Source: Noviherbaspirillum galbum (GTDB taxonomy: Bacteria > Pseudomonadota > Gammaproteobacteria > Burkholderiales > Burkholderiaceae_D). From it: a stretch of DNA of 64,000 nucleotides. Both the position numbers and the translations under genes were made by a program. Positions within the stretch are counted from its first letter, which is position 1, and the number at the start of each line of letters is the position of its first letter. The notes under the pieces were generated by a model that saw only the letters and a list, made by a program, of their open reading frames with translations, was not told the DNA's origin and made no database searches. The stretch covers positions 1-64,000 of the forward strand of contig NZ_JAAIVB010000080.1 in the NCBI RefSeq assembly GCF_010974945.1, given 5' to 3'. Positions 9,081-18,500 of the stretch are shown one piece after another.

Positions 9081-9788
9081 GTGGCTACCAACATGACCGA
9101 CTCGACTACCAAATTCATGCGCAAGGGTGAAATGACGCGCGCCGCGATCCTCGACGTCGCGCTCGATCTCGCCAGCCGCGACGGGCTGGAAGGGCTCACC
9201 ATCGGTCTGCTCGCAGACAAGATGAACATGAGCAAATCCGGCGTGTTCGCGCACTTCGGTTCGCGCGAGGATCTGCAGATCGAAGTCGTGAAGTTGTACC
9301 ACCATCATTTCGAACAAGAGGTGTTCTACCCCAGCATGAAGGATCCGCGCGGCCTGCTTCGTTTGCAGGCGATGTTCGCGCGCTGGGTGAAGCGCGTGTC
9401 GGTGGAAATCGCATCGGGCTGCATCTACATCAGCGGCGCGGTCGAGTATGACGACAGGCCGGGCGCCATCCGCGAAGAACTCGCCGGCATGGTGCGCACC
9501 TGGAAGAATGCGCTGCGCCGCTGCGTGGTCCAGTGCATCGACATGGGCCACCTCGCCATGGATACCGATCCCGACCAGCTGGTGTTCGAAATGTACGGAT
9601 TGATCCTCGCCCTGCATCACGACGCACGATTCCTGAAGCTCCCCGGCAGCGTGAACCGCGCCGAGGTCGGGTTTGAACGCCTCATCAAGAGTTACCAGCC
9701 GCAGGCCGATGCCGAACACGGCGCCGCCGCCGAGGCTGGCAAGACGAATCCCAAATCCGCTGTAAAGAAGACAGCGTCATCCGTTTAG
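9081..9788 (+). CDS. TetR-family regulator of fatty-acid oxidation genes
   Basis: The 235-residue product has an N-terminal TetR helix-turn-helix (about residues 18-62: TRAAILDVALDLASRDG, then LTIGLLADKMNMSKSGVFAHFGSRE). The variable C-terminal ligand domain follows, and a Lys/Ala-rich tail ends the protein. The start is GTG with AAGGA six bases upstream. It lies 18 bases before an acyl-CoA dehydrogenase gene and heads a run of beta-oxidation genes, so an acyl-CoA ligand and local repression are likely. That function is inferred from context; the DNA-binding fold is seen directly. Confidence 0.88.
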   Translation: MATNMTDSTTKFMRKGEMTRAAILDVALDLASRDGLEGLTIGLLADKMNMSKSGVFAHFGSREDLQIEVVKLYHHHFEQEVFYPSMKDPRGLLRLQAMFARWVKRVSVEIASGCIYISGAVEYDDRPGAIREELAGMVRTWKNALRRCVVQCIDMGHLAMDTDPDQLVFEMYGLILALHHDARFLKLPGSVNRAEVGFERLIKSYQPQADAEHGAAAEAGKTNPKSAVKKTASSV

Positions 9789-9806
9789 CCGTCAGGAGAA
9801 ATCATC

Positions 9807-11597
9807 ATGGGCCAATACATCGCTCCCCTTCGCGACATGCAGTTCGTCCTGCATGAAATGCTCAATGTGGAAGAGGAGTTCAAGCAGCTTCCCGCGCACG
9901 CCGAGATCGACAAGGACACCGCCAACCAGATCCTGGACGAGGGCAGCAAGTTTGCTTCCGAGGTATTGTTCCCGCTGAACCGCGTGGGCGACCACGAAGG
10001 CTGCCGCCTCGACAAGGAAACCCGCAAGGTGCAGACGCCCACGGGCTTCAAGGAAGCCTACCAGCAGTACGTCGATGCCGGCTGGCCGTCGCTGTCCTGC
10101 GATCCCGAATTCGGCGGCCAGGGCCTGCCCATCGTGATCAACAACGCCTTCTACGAGATGCTGAACTCGGCAAACCAGGCGTGGACCATGTATCCCGGCC
10201 TGTCGCACGGCGCCTACGAGGCGATCCATGCGCACGGCACGCCGGAGCAGAAGGCGCTGTACCTGCCCAAGCTGGTGTCCGGCGAATGGACCGGCACCAT
10301 GTGCCTGACCGAGCCGCATTGCGGCACCGATCTCGGCCTGCTGCGCACCAAGGCCGAGCCGCAGGCCGACGGTTCCTTCCGCATCACCGGCGGCAAGATC
10401 TTCATCTCCGCCGGCGAGCATGAAATGTCGAAGAACATCGTGCACCTCGTGCTGGCCCGCCTGCCGGACGCTCCCGCGGGCACCAAGGGCATCTCGCTGT
10501 TCATCGTGCCGAAGTATGTTCCCGGCGCCAACGGCGAGCCGGGCGAGCGCAACCCGATCTTCTGCGGCGCGCTCGAGGAAAAGATGGGCATCCACGGCAA
10601 TTCCACCTGCCAGATGAACCTCGACGGCGCCACCGGCTGGCTGATCGGCGAGCCGAACAAGGGCCTCAACGCGATGTTCGTCATGATGAACGCGGCCCGC
10701 CTCGGCGTCGGCATGCAGTCCCTCGGCCTGACCGAAGTGGCCTACCAGAACGCAGTGACCTACGCCAAGGACCGCCTGCAGATGCGCAGCCTGTCCGGCC
10801 CAAAGGCGCCCGAAAAGGCGGCCGACCCGATCATCGTGCACCCCGACGTGCGCCGCATGCTGCTGACCGCCCGCGCCTACGCCGAAGGCGGCCGCGCCTT
10901 CAGCGCCTACATCGCGCTGCAGATCGACCGCGAACTCAACCATCCCGATGAAGAAGTGCGCAAGGAAGCCGCCGACGAAGTCGCGCTGCTCACGCCCATC
11001 ATCAAGGCCTTCCTCACCGACAACGGCTGGATCGCCACCTCCGAGTGCATGCAGGTGTACGGCGGCCACGGTTTCATCTCCGAGTGGGGCATGGAACAGT
11101 ACGTGCGCGACGCCCGCATCAACATGATCTACGAAGGCACCAACACCATCCAGTCGCTCGACCTGCTCGGCCGCAAGATCCTGATGGACAACGGCGCCAA
11201 GCTGCGCAAGTTCGGCGAGAAGGTCAAGGCCTTCGTCGAAGAGAACGGCACCGACGAAGCCATGTCCGAGTTCATCACGCCGCTGGGCGACATCGGCGAC
11301 AAGGTCGGCAAGCTGACCATGGAAATCGGCATGAAGGCCTTCCAGAACCAGGATGAAGTCGGCGCCGCCGCCGTGCCCTACCTGCGCGTGGCCGGCCACA
11401 TGGTCTTCGCCTACTTCTTCGCCCGCATGGCCAAGATCGCGCTCGAGAAGCAGGACTCCGGCGACAGCTTCTACAAGGCCAAGCTCGCCACGGCGCGCTT
11501 CTACTTCCAGCGCCTGCTGCCCGAGACCGCGATGCTGATCCGCCAGGCGCGTTCCGGTTCCGCCAACCTGATGGCGCTGGAAGCCGACCTTTTCTAA
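9807..11597 (+). CDS. Acyl-CoA dehydrogenase with C-terminal extension domain
   Basis: This 596-residue flavoprotein carries out the first step of beta-oxidation, oxidising acyl-CoA to trans-2-enoyl-CoA. It has the acyl-CoA dehydrogenase middle-domain motif (GTMCLTEPHCGTDLG), the C-terminal helical domain (YGGHGFISEWGMEQYVRDARI) and the catalytic-base region MIYEGTNTIQ (Glu443). An extra C-terminal domain follows after about residue 470, as in the long dehydrogenases of the DmdC/FadE-like group. AGGAG lies eight bases upstream of the ATG. Chain-length preference cannot be read from sequence; a role with methylthiopropionyl-CoA is possible for this group but less likely beside fadB/fadA. Confidence 0.92.
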   Translation: MGQYIAPLRDMQFVLHEMLNVEEEFKQLPAHAEIDKDTANQILDEGSKFASEVLFPLNRVGDHEGCRLDKETRKVQTPTGFKEAYQQYVDAGWPSLSCDPEFGGQGLPIVINNAFYEMLNSANQAWTMYPGLSHGAYEAIHAHGTPEQKALYLPKLVSGEWTGTMCLTEPHCGTDLGLLRTKAEPQADGSFRITGGKIFISAGEHEMSKNIVHLVLARLPDAPAGTKGISLFIVPKYVPGANGEPGERNPIFCGALEEKMGIHGNSTCQMNLDGATGWLIGEPNKGLNAMFVMMNAARLGVGMQSLGLTEVAYQNAVTYAKDRLQMRSLSGPKAPEKAADPIIVHPDVRRMLLTARAYAEGGRAFSAYIALQIDRELNHPDEEVRKEAADEVALLTPIIKAFLTDNGWIATSECMQVYGGHGFISEWGMEQYVRDARINMIYEGTNTIQSLDLLGRKILMDNGAKLRKFGEKVKAFVEENGTDEAMSEFITPLGDIGDKVGKLTMEIGMKAFQNQDEVGAAAVPYLRVAGHMVFAYFFARMAKIALEKQDSGDSFYKAKLATARFYFQRLLPETAMLIRQARSGSANLMALEADLF

Positions 11598-11634
11598 GCG
11601 AAGCCACCACCTGAGAAGCGAAGCTTCACTACAA

Positions 11635-11814
11635 CTCCCTCCCTTTCAAGGGGAGGGTCGGGGTGGGGATGGGTTTCGGCAGCAAGCAAAGAACAGCCTT
11701 GACATCGCCAGCGAACAAAGAACAGCATTAACTCCGCCAGCGAACCAAAGGCTGTTCTTGGTAGCGCGAAAGAACCCCATCCCCACCCCAGCCCTCCCCT
11801 TGAAAGGGAGGGAG
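11635..11814. repeat. Dispersed palindromic element, copy A
   Basis: Outer arms CTCCCTCCCTTTCAAGGGGA... and its near-complement (ends at 11814) flank an inner pair AAAGAACAGCC / GGCTGTTCTT. The interior carries a ~31-bp imperfect tandem duplication (two units each with AAAGAACAGC and GCCAGCGAAC). It fills most of the gap between the dehydrogenase and fadB genes. Copies B and C (14276 and 42283) share arms and core. Confidence 0.85.
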
Positions 11815-11846
11815 CCCGAGACAGACTCCCACACAAGGATCATCCC

Positions 11847-14234
11847 ATGTCCAACTTCATCGTCAAGAAAGTCGCCGTCCTCGGCGCCGGCGTGATGGGC
11901 GCGCAGATCGCCGCGCACTGCGTCAACGCCAAGGTTCCCGTCGTGCTGTTCGACCTGCCGGCCAAGGAAGGCCCGAAGAACGGCATCGTGCTGCGCGCCA
12001 TCGAGAACCTGAAGAAGCTCAGCCCCGCGCCGCTGGGCAACAAGGATGACGCCGCGCTCATCCAGGTGGCCAACTACGAAGACAATCTCGACGTGCTCAA
12101 GGGCTGCGACCTGATCATCGAAGCCATCGCCGAGCGCATGGACTGGAAGCATGACCTGTACAAGAAGGTCGCCCCGCACATCGCCCCCAATGCGATCTTT
12201 GCCTCCAATACCTCCGGCCTGTCGATCACCGCGCTGTCCGACGGCTTCGAAGCCGACCTGAAGGCGCGCTTCTGCGGCGTGCACTTCTTCAACCCGCCGC
12301 GCTACATGCACCTGGTCGAGTTGATCCCGACCGTGTCCACCCGCCCGGACATCCTCGACCAGCTCGAAGGCTTCCTGACCACGACGCTTGGCAAGGGCGT
12401 GGTGCGCGCGAAGGACACCCCCAACTTTATCGCCAACCGCGTCGGCATCTTCAGCATGATGGCGACGATGTACGAAGCCCAGAAGTTCGGCCTGCCGGTG
12501 GACGTGGTCGATGACCTCACCGGCACCAAGCTTGGCCGCGCCAAGTCCGCCACCTTCCGCACCGCGGACGTGGTCGGCCTGGACACCATGGGCCACGTGA
12601 TGAAGACCATGCAGGACAACCTGAAGGACGATCCCTTCTACCCGGTCTACAAGACGCCCGAGCTGCTCGAGAAGCTGGTGTCCGCCGGCGCGCTCGGCCA
12701 GAAGACCGGCGCCGGCTTCTTCAAGAAGGTCGGCAAGGAAATCCAGCGCTTCGACGCGGCGACCGGCGGCTACGTGGCGTCCACCGGCAAGGCCGATGAC
12801 ATCGTCGTGCGCATGCTGAAGGAAAAAGACCCGGTCAAGAAGATGAAGACCCTGCGCGAGTCGACCAACCCGCAGGCGCAGTTCCTGTGGTCCATCTTCC
12901 GCGACACTTTCCACTACATCGCCGTGCATCTCGAATCCATCGCCGACAATGCGCGCGACGTGGACTTCGCCATGCGCTGGGGCTTCGGCCAGAAGAACGG
13001 CCCCTTCGAGTCCTGGCAGGCCGCCGGCTGGCAGCAGGTCGCCGCCTGGGTGCAGGAAGACATCGATGCCGGCCGTGCGATCTGCAACGCGCCGATGCCG
13101 AAGTGGGTGTTCGACGGCCGCACCGGCGTGCATGCGCCGGAAGGCTCCTGGTCTCCCGCGAAGAACGCCTACGTGCCGCGTTCCGACCTGCCGGTCTACC
13201 AGCGGCAGGCCTTCCGCGCCGGTATCCTGGGCGACACGACGCCGGACGGCACGAAGGCCGGTACCACGGTGTTCGAGGATGAATCGGTTCGCATCTGGCA
13301 CCAGAACGACGACGTGCTGATCCTCTCGCTCAAGACCAAGATGCACGTCATCGGCCAGGGTGTGATCAACGGCCTCGCCAGGGCGGTCGCCGAGGCGGAA
13401 GCGAACTTCAAGGGCCTGGTGATCTGGAGCGCGGACGCGGCCGACGGCGGCGCCTTCTCCGCCGGCGCCGACCTGCAGTCCATGCTGCCGGTCTTCATGT
13501 CGGGCGGCATCAAGGCCATCGAGCCCGAGGTTGCCAAGCTGCAGCAGGCGCACCAGGCGCTCAAGTATGCCAACGTGCCGGTCGTTGCCGCGGTCGCGGG
13601 CCTTGCGCTCGGCGGCGGCGCGGAACTTGCGATGCATGCCTCCAAGCGCGTCGTTGCGCTCGAGTCCTACATCGGCCTCGTCGAAGTGGGCGTGGGCCTG
13701 GTGCCGGCGGGCGGCGGACTGAAGGAAATCGCGGTGCGCGCCGCGGCCGATGCCAAGGGCAACGACATCCTGCAGTTCCTGAAGAGCACATTCACCAACG
13801 CGGCCACCGCCAACGTGTCCAAGTCCGCGCTCGAGGCGCAGAAGATGGGCTACCTGGCGCAGGACGACGTGATCGTCTTCAATCCGTATGAGCTGCTGCA
13901 CGTGGCCAAGGTGGAAGCGCGCGCGATGTTCGACCGCGGCTACCGCCCGGCGCTGCAGCGGCTGGTGCCGGTCGTCGGCCGCACCGGCATGGCTACCATC
14001 ATGGCGCAGCTGGTCAACATGCGCGACGGCGGCTTCATCTCCGCGCACGACTACAAGCTCGGCAGCATGATCGCCGAGATCGTCTGCGGCGGCGACATCG
14101 AGCCCGGCAGCCTGGTGAGCGAGCAATGGCTGCTCGACCTGGAGCGCAAGGCGTTCATGGAACTGCTGACCAACCCGAAGACGCAGGAACGCATCATGGG
14201 CATGATGCAGACCGGCAAACCCGTCCGCAACTAA
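11847..14234 (+). CDS. fadB: 3-hydroxyacyl-CoA dehydrogenase / enoyl-CoA hydratase
   Basis: This 795-residue bifunctional enzyme catalyses the hydration and second oxidation of beta-oxidation. The order is dehydrogenase first (NAD-binding GAGVMG at residues 13-18; then the 3HCDH C-terminal region with GAGFFKK) and hydratase/isomerase last (about residue 480 onward: GGAFSAGADLQ, then AVAGLALGGGAELAMH). This is the reverse of E. coli FadB and matches the FadN-like type common in Burkholderiales. AAGGA precedes the ATG by eight bases. It lies between copies A and B of the palindromic repeat and is probably transcribed with its neighbours. Confidence 0.93.
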   Translation: MSNFIVKKVAVLGAGVMGAQIAAHCVNAKVPVVLFDLPAKEGPKNGIVLRAIENLKKLSPAPLGNKDDAALIQVANYEDNLDVLKGCDLIIEAIAERMDWKHDLYKKVAPHIAPNAIFASNTSGLSITALSDGFEADLKARFCGVHFFNPPRYMHLVELIPTVSTRPDILDQLEGFLTTTLGKGVVRAKDTPNFIANRVGIFSMMATMYEAQKFGLPVDVVDDLTGTKLGRAKSATFRTADVVGLDTMGHVMKTMQDNLKDDPFYPVYKTPELLEKLVSAGALGQKTGAGFFKKVGKEIQRFDAATGGYVASTGKADDIVVRMLKEKDPVKKMKTLRESTNPQAQFLWSIFRDTFHYIAVHLESIADNARDVDFAMRWGFGQKNGPFESWQAAGWQQVAAWVQEDIDAGRAICNAPMPKWVFDGRTGVHAPEGSWSPAKNAYVPRSDLPVYQRQAFRAGILGDTTPDGTKAGTTVFEDESVRIWHQNDDVLILSLKTKMHVIGQGVINGLARAVAEAEANFKGLVIWSADAADGGAFSAGADLQSMLPVFMSGGIKAIEPEVAKLQQAHQALKYANVPVVAAVAGLALGGGAELAMHASKRVVALESYIGLVEVGVGLVPAGGGLKEIAVRAAADAKGNDILQFLKSTFTNAATANVSKSALEAQKMGYLAQDDVIVFNPYELLHVAKVEARAMFDRGYRPALQRLVPVVGRTGMATIMAQLVNMRDGGFISAHDYKLGSMIAEIVCGGDIEPGSLVSEQWLLDLERKAFMELLTNPKTQERIMGMMQTGKPVRN

Positions 14235-14275
14235 ACACCGGTTCCCTCCCATGAAAGGGAGGCAGTACGAAAACG

Positions 14276-14426
14276 TTCCCTCCCCTTCAAGTGGAGGGCT
14301 AGGGTTGGGATGGGTTTCGGTGGCGAGCAAAGAACAGCATCGACATCGCCAGCAAACTGGAAACTGTTCTTTGTAGTGCTCAAGAACCCCATCCCCACCC
14401 CAACCCTCCCCTTGAAGGGGAGGGAG
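14276..14426. repeat. Dispersed palindromic element, copy B
   Basis: The outer arms TTCCCTCCCCTTCAAG and CTTGAAGGGGAGGGAG flank GGATGGGTTTC / GAACCCCATCCCCACCCC and an inner AAAGAACAG / CTGTTCTTT pair. Extra fragments of the arm motif flank it at 14244-14262 and 14438-14463, suggesting nested or decayed insertions. It lies between fadB and the thiolase gene. Confidence 0.85.
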
Positions 14427-14479
14427 TGAAAAGGACCCAACCCTCCCCTCGACGGGGAGGGAGTTAAAGGAGCCAGAAA

Positions 14480-15676
14480 ATGACCAAGCAAGTGCAAGAA
14501 GCCTACGTAGTCGCCGCCACCCGCACCCCGATCGGCAAGGCGCCGCGCGGCATGTTCAAAAACGTCCGCCCCGATGACCTGCTGGTGCGCGCGCTGCAGG
14601 CCGCGATGGCCCAGGTGCCCAGCCTCGATCCGAAGACCATCGAGGACGCCATCGTCGGCTGCTCCTTCCCGGAAGCCGAGCAGGGCATGAACATGGCGCG
14701 CAATACCGTGATCCTTGCCGGCCTGCCGAACACCGTCGGCGGCGTGACCGTCAACCGCTACTGCGCGTCCGGCATCACCGCCGTGGCCATGGCGGCCGAC
14801 CGCATCCGCGTGGGCGAGGCCGACGTGATGATCGCCGCCGGCGCCGAGTCGATGTCCATGGTGCCGATGATGGGCCACCATCCCGCCATCAACATGAACG
14901 TGTTCAAGGACGAAAACATCGGCCTCGCCTACGGCATGGGCCTGACCGCCGAGAAGGTCGCTCAGCAGTGGAAGGTCACGCGCGAAGAGCAGGACGCCTT
15001 CGCGCTGGAATCGCACCGCCGCGCCATCGCCGCCCAGCAGGGCAATGCCCGCGAAGGCGAGATCTGTTCCGTCGAGATCGTGGAGAAATTCCCCAACCTC
15101 GCGACCGGCCAGATCGATGTCAAGACCCGCACCGTCAGCCAGGATGAAGGCGCGCGCGCCGACACGAGCCTGGAAGCGCTCGGCAAGCTCAGGCCGGTGT
15201 TTGCCGCCAAGGGCAGCGTTACCGCCGGCAACAGCTCGCAGACCTCGGACGGCGCGGGCGCGCTGATCCTGGTCAGCGAAAAGATCCTGAAGCAGTTCAA
15301 CCTGACGCCGCTCGCGAAGTTCTCTTCCTTCGCGGTGCGCGGCGTGCCGCCGGAAATCATGGGCATCGGTCCGAAGGAAGCGATTCCCGCCGCCTGCCGC
15401 GCCGCGGGCATCACCCAGGACCAGCTCGACTGGATCGAACTGAACGAAGCCTTCGCCGCACAGGCGCTGGCCGTCATCAAGGATCTCGGCCTCGATCCGG
15501 CCAAGGTCAACCCGTTCGGCGGCGCGATCGCGCTCGGCCACCCGCTCGGTGCCACCGGCGCGATTCGCGCGGCGACCGCCGTGCACGCGCTGCGCAACCG
15601 GAACCTGAAGTACGGCATGGTGACGATGTGCGTCGGCGCCGGCATGGGCGCGGCAGGCATCTTCGAACGTGTCTGA
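14480..15676 (+). CDS. fadA: Acetyl-CoA acyltransferase (thiolase)
   Basis: This 398-residue thiolase cleaves 3-ketoacyl-CoA with CoA in the last step of beta-oxidation. The nucleophilic Cys95 is in NRYCASGITAVAMAADRI, the catalytic His is in GGAIALGHPLGATGAIR, and the second Cys is in MCVGAGMGAAGIFE. GGAG lies eight bases before the ATG. It follows fadB and precedes an enoyl-CoA hydratase gene, with a probable terminator 21 bases after its stop, which may end the main fad transcript. Confidence 0.94.
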   Translation: MTKQVQEAYVVAATRTPIGKAPRGMFKNVRPDDLLVRALQAAMAQVPSLDPKTIEDAIVGCSFPEAEQGMNMARNTVILAGLPNTVGGVTVNRYCASGITAVAMAADRIRVGEADVMIAAGAESMSMVPMMGHHPAINMNVFKDENIGLAYGMGLTAEKVAQQWKVTREEQDAFALESHRRAIAAQQGNAREGEICSVEIVEKFPNLATGQIDVKTRTVSQDEGARADTSLEALGKLRPVFAAKGSVTAGNSSQTSDGAGALILVSEKILKQFNLTPLAKFSSFAVRGVPPEIMGIGPKEAIPAACRAAGITQDQLDWIELNEAFAAQALAVIKDLGLDPAKVNPFGGAIALGHPLGATGAIRAATAVHALRNRNLKYGMVTMCVGAGMGAAGIFERV

Positions 15677-15696
15677 TCCGGCATGAAGCAAGCGAA

Positions 15697-15726
15697 AGCC
15701 GTACGGTGCGAACCGTGCGGCTTTTT
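15697..15726 (+). terminator. Rho-independent terminator after fadA
   Basis: The stem AGCCGTACGGT / ACCGTGCGGCT (one G-T wobble) has a GCGA loop and is followed by TTTTT. Confidence 0.8.
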
Positions 15727-15818
15727 GCCTTCTGGCGCAGTCCGGCGGAATGTCCCGATCCGGCCTAAAATCCAGGCGACGCAATGACAATCACAAGACC
15801 CACCCCAAGAGGAGCATC

Positions 15819-16586
15819 ATGGAAATCCTGACCCGCAAGGAAAACGGCGTACTGAGCATCGAATTCAACCGCCCCGAAAAGAAGAACGCGATCACCGCCG
15901 CGATGTACCAGGCCATGGCGGACGCGCTCAAGGATGGCGAGGCCGACAGCGCGGTGCGCGCCATCCTGATCACCGGCAAGCCCGAGATCTTCACCGCCGG
16001 CAACGACCTCGACGACTTCCTCAAGAACTCCGGCGGCGACGTCGGCGACCGTCCGGTATGGCAATTCATGCGCGCCCTCAGCGGCGCCAGCAAGCCTGTC
16101 GTGGCCGCGGTGGCGGGCAATGCGGTCGGCATCGGCACGACCCTGCTGATGCATTGCGACCTCGTGTACGCCGCCGAGAACGCGAAGTTCTCCATGCCGT
16201 TCACCCAGCTTGGACTGTGCCCGGAGTTCGCGTCCAGCCTCCTGTTCCAGCAAGTCGCTGGTTACCAGCGCGCGGCGGAAAAGCTGCTGCTCGGCGAGGC
16301 CTTCGGCGCGCAGGAAGCGCAGGAGATGGGCTTGGTGAGCCGCGTGGTGCCGACCGTCGACCTGCATAGCTTCGCGCTCGGCAAGGCGGCCTCGCTGGCG
16401 GCCTTGCCCGCCTCCTCGCTGCGCGTGACCAAGCGCCTGATGAAACAGGCACAGGCACAGGCGATCCGCCAGCAGATGGACGAGGAGAACAAGCATTTCG
16501 GCGCGATGCTCAATGCGCCGGAAGCCAAGGAAGCCTTCACCGCCTTCTTCGAGAAGCGCCGCCCCGACTTCACGAAGTTCGCCTGA
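15819..16586 (+). CDS. Enoyl-CoA hydratase/isomerase family protein
   Basis: The 255-residue protein has the crotonase fold: FNRPEKKNAIT near the N-terminus, FTAGNDLDDF at the first oxyanion-hole segment and AVAGNAVGIGTTLLMHCDLVYA at the second. The start at 15819 is chosen for the AGAGGAG sequence five bases upstream; the longer frame has no such signal. The usual catalytic Glu position after the second motif reads FTQLGLCPE, where Pro-Glu is conserved in many hydratases. It lies after the fadA terminator and may have its own promoter. The substrate is not evident. Confidence 0.88.
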   Translation: MEILTRKENGVLSIEFNRPEKKNAITAAMYQAMADALKDGEADSAVRAILITGKPEIFTAGNDLDDFLKNSGGDVGDRPVWQFMRALSGASKPVVAAVAGNAVGIGTTLLMHCDLVYAAENAKFSMPFTQLGLCPEFASSLLFQQVAGYQRAAEKLLLGEAFGAQEAQEMGLVSRVVPTVDLHSFALGKAASLAALPASSLRVTKRLMKQAQAQAIRQQMDEENKHFGAMLNAPEAKEAFTAFFEKRRPDFTKFA

Positions 16587-16601
16587 TTCGCCACGTCCCG
16601 C

Positions 16602-16623
16602 GGCTGGCCGATTCCGGCCAGCC
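16602..16623 (+). terminator. Hairpin after enoyl-CoA hydratase gene
   Basis: GGCTGGCCG and CGGCCAGCC form a perfect 9-bp stem with an ATTC loop. Only a weak T/C run follows, so termination efficiency is uncertain. Confidence 0.55.
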
Positions 16624-16819
16624 TTCCTCACCCGCAGCCTCCCGCCATCTCTTCGTTTCATCGCCGCGCTTCTTTAGGCAATGGAATCAAGCACTTCACC
16701 CGCGCGATTTGAAAAAACGCTAAGGTCGTGCCATTAAGCCGAACGGCACCTTTCCGTCGCTCACTCATCCAGGGCCCCGGCATGCATACCGCATGCGGGC
16801 GCTACTCAAGGAGTTTCGG

Positions 16820-18493
16820 ATGATGCCCGCGCTGTCCAGTCGACTCTTCGACTTTGCCTACAAGCAAGACGTTACCTCCTCCATCCGCACCTACCTCGAG
16901 CGCGCGCTCGGCAGGGTGGAAAGCATCGGCGTCCTGCCGTCGCGCGCCAATGCGACCGCGCCGCTCGACATCTACCTTCAGCCCGGACTGGATCGCGACG
17001 AGATGACGGTCTCGAGGAACTGCGGCACACCAACGGAAGACGAATGGGCCATCTGGGGAATCGTTGCCGACAGGGTGAATGCCCAGTTCAAGGACTGGAA
17101 CATCCCCGCCACCTTTCATCTCGATCCGAAGGGCCTGACGCGCTACAGCCAGGGCAACGGCGTGGCGCTCTACCACTGCGGCAACATGAATGGCGGCTTC
17201 TTCGTGCAGGATGGCCGCCACATCGGGCGCATCTTCCTGCAGGACGACGGGCCGACGTCGATCTACGTGCACGAACTCGCGCATACCACCTCGCTGCATC
17301 CGCAGGACGTGGTCAGCAAGGATGGCTTCAACCTGCTGCGCTTTCCCGAACGGCATGGCCTGGCCCCGGACTTCATGGAGGCGATCTGCGAGCCGGGCGC
17401 GCATGGGATGCCCGCCTCCAAGCTCATCTACAACGACGCCTGCGTCAGCAGGGGCTATGGCCTGGATGAAAGGCAGCGGGATACGGATGGCGACGGCTTC
17501 GGGCCGCTCGAGCTCATCCAGTCCAAGCTCAGGCTGAGCAATCCCGGCGCCCGCGAAGACATCCTGAAGGAAGGCACCGATTATCTCGTTGGCTGGCTGC
17601 ACGACAATTTCGGCGCCAAGGTGGCCGGCTATTTCGCCGCGGCCATGTGCAAGGAAGTGATCGACTTGCTGGGAGCGCGCGCGATCAGCCGCCTGAACTG
17701 CAGCCCGACGGTGCAGCGCGGCCTCAACATGTCGCTGCGCGTGGTGTCGTCCATCGTGCAGTGCGCGCTCATGGGACAACCCTTGACCGGCATGGCGATG
17801 GGCGCGGCATCGCTGTGCCTGCAGAGCGTGCTGATGCAGCGCACCCTGCATGCGCTCGCCGGGCTCGTCGGCGGCGAGGCCATCCAGGGCATGCTCGTCC
17901 TCGGCCTGGGCCGGGGCAACTGGCACGCCGTCGTGGGCCTGGTCAGCGCGTTCGCCGGACGCCATGCGGGCCAGGCGCTGGCCGAGACATGCAACATCCT
18001 CATGCAATGCTGCAGCCGGGACAACAGCATCCAGCGCGAGGCCTATCTCGATCTGGTGAACGATCCGAACCGCTGGCTGCGCTGCATCGGCACCGCCATG
18101 GCGAAGACCCGGGTAGGACAGCAGCTCGACAAGGTCGACCGCTGCCTGTCCGGATTGCTGTCCCGCCTGCGCGGCCATTCGCTCTACGAGTGCCTGTACC
18201 GTGAGCCGGAGCGGACGCGCCAGAACGAGGTGAACGCCGCCGCCGCCGATACGCTGCGCGAGGTGATCGTGATCGCCGGCAACGATCAGCCAAAGGGCAG
18301 GCGTGCTCCCGTCGCCGCGCAAGGCAGGAGGGCCGGCGCAGCGCCGGCAAGCCCGACGGTCAAGCCGCTCACCAGCATCCTGATCCACCGGCCGGGAGAA
18401 GCGCAGCCTCCCGCGACGAGGCCGCACGAAGCTGCGGCCAGGAGCGCATACCGTTACGCCGAGGACATCGAATCGGGCCTGATGCCCCGCTAG
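16820..18493 (+). CDS. HExxH-motif protein with hydrophobic centre, candidate effector
   Basis: I do not recognise the family of this 557-residue protein. The ATG at 16820 is chosen because AAGGAG lies six bases upstream. The N-terminal half carries HELAH at residues 151-155 with a further His at 160 (HELAHTTSLH), fitting a zinc-metalloprotease site, and a DTDGDGFG segment (about residues 221-228) that resembles a calcium-binding loop. The middle (about residues 270-400) holds several hydrophobic, Cys/Met-rich stretches that could insert in membranes. The C-terminal ~100 residues are Pro/Ala/Arg-rich and look disordered. There is no signal peptide. The ankyrin gene follows by seven bases, so the two are probably co-transcribed. 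A protease effector is a reasonable hypothesis only. Confidence 0.6.
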   Translation: MMPALSSRLFDFAYKQDVTSSIRTYLERALGRVESIGVLPSRANATAPLDIYLQPGLDRDEMTVSRNCGTPTEDEWAIWGIVADRVNAQFKDWNIPATFHLDPKGLTRYSQGNGVALYHCGNMNGGFFVQDGRHIGRIFLQDDGPTSIYVHELAHTTSLHPQDVVSKDGFNLLRFPERHGLAPDFMEAICEPGAHGMPASKLIYNDACVSRGYGLDERQRDTDGDGFGPLELIQSKLRLSNPGAREDILKEGTDYLVGWLHDNFGAKVAGYFAAAMCKEVIDLLGARAISRLNCSPTVQRGLNMSLRVVSSIVQCALMGQPLTGMAMGAASLCLQSVLMQRTLHALAGLVGGEAIQGMLVLGLGRGNWHAVVGLVSAFAGRHAGQALAETCNILMQCCSRDNSIQREAYLDLVNDPNRWLRCIGTAMAKTRVGQQLDKVDRCLSGLLSRLRGHSLYECLYREPERTRQNEVNAAAADTLREVIVIAGNDQPKGRRAPVAAQGRRAGAAPASPTVKPLTSILIHRPGEAQPPATRPHEAAARSAYRYAEDIESGLMPR

Positions 18494-18500
18494 GAAAGCC

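Noticed and set aside
9792-11399. A 535-codon minus-strand open frame opposite the acyl-CoA dehydrogenase
   Set aside because: Antisense shadow of a well-supported gene; no domain and no ribosome-binding site.
11646-14330. An 894-codon open frame on the minus strand opposite fadB
   Set aside because: It is the antisense shadow of a clear fadB coding sequence; the translation is His/Gly/Ala/Arg-rich without domains, as expected from GC-rich third-position bias.
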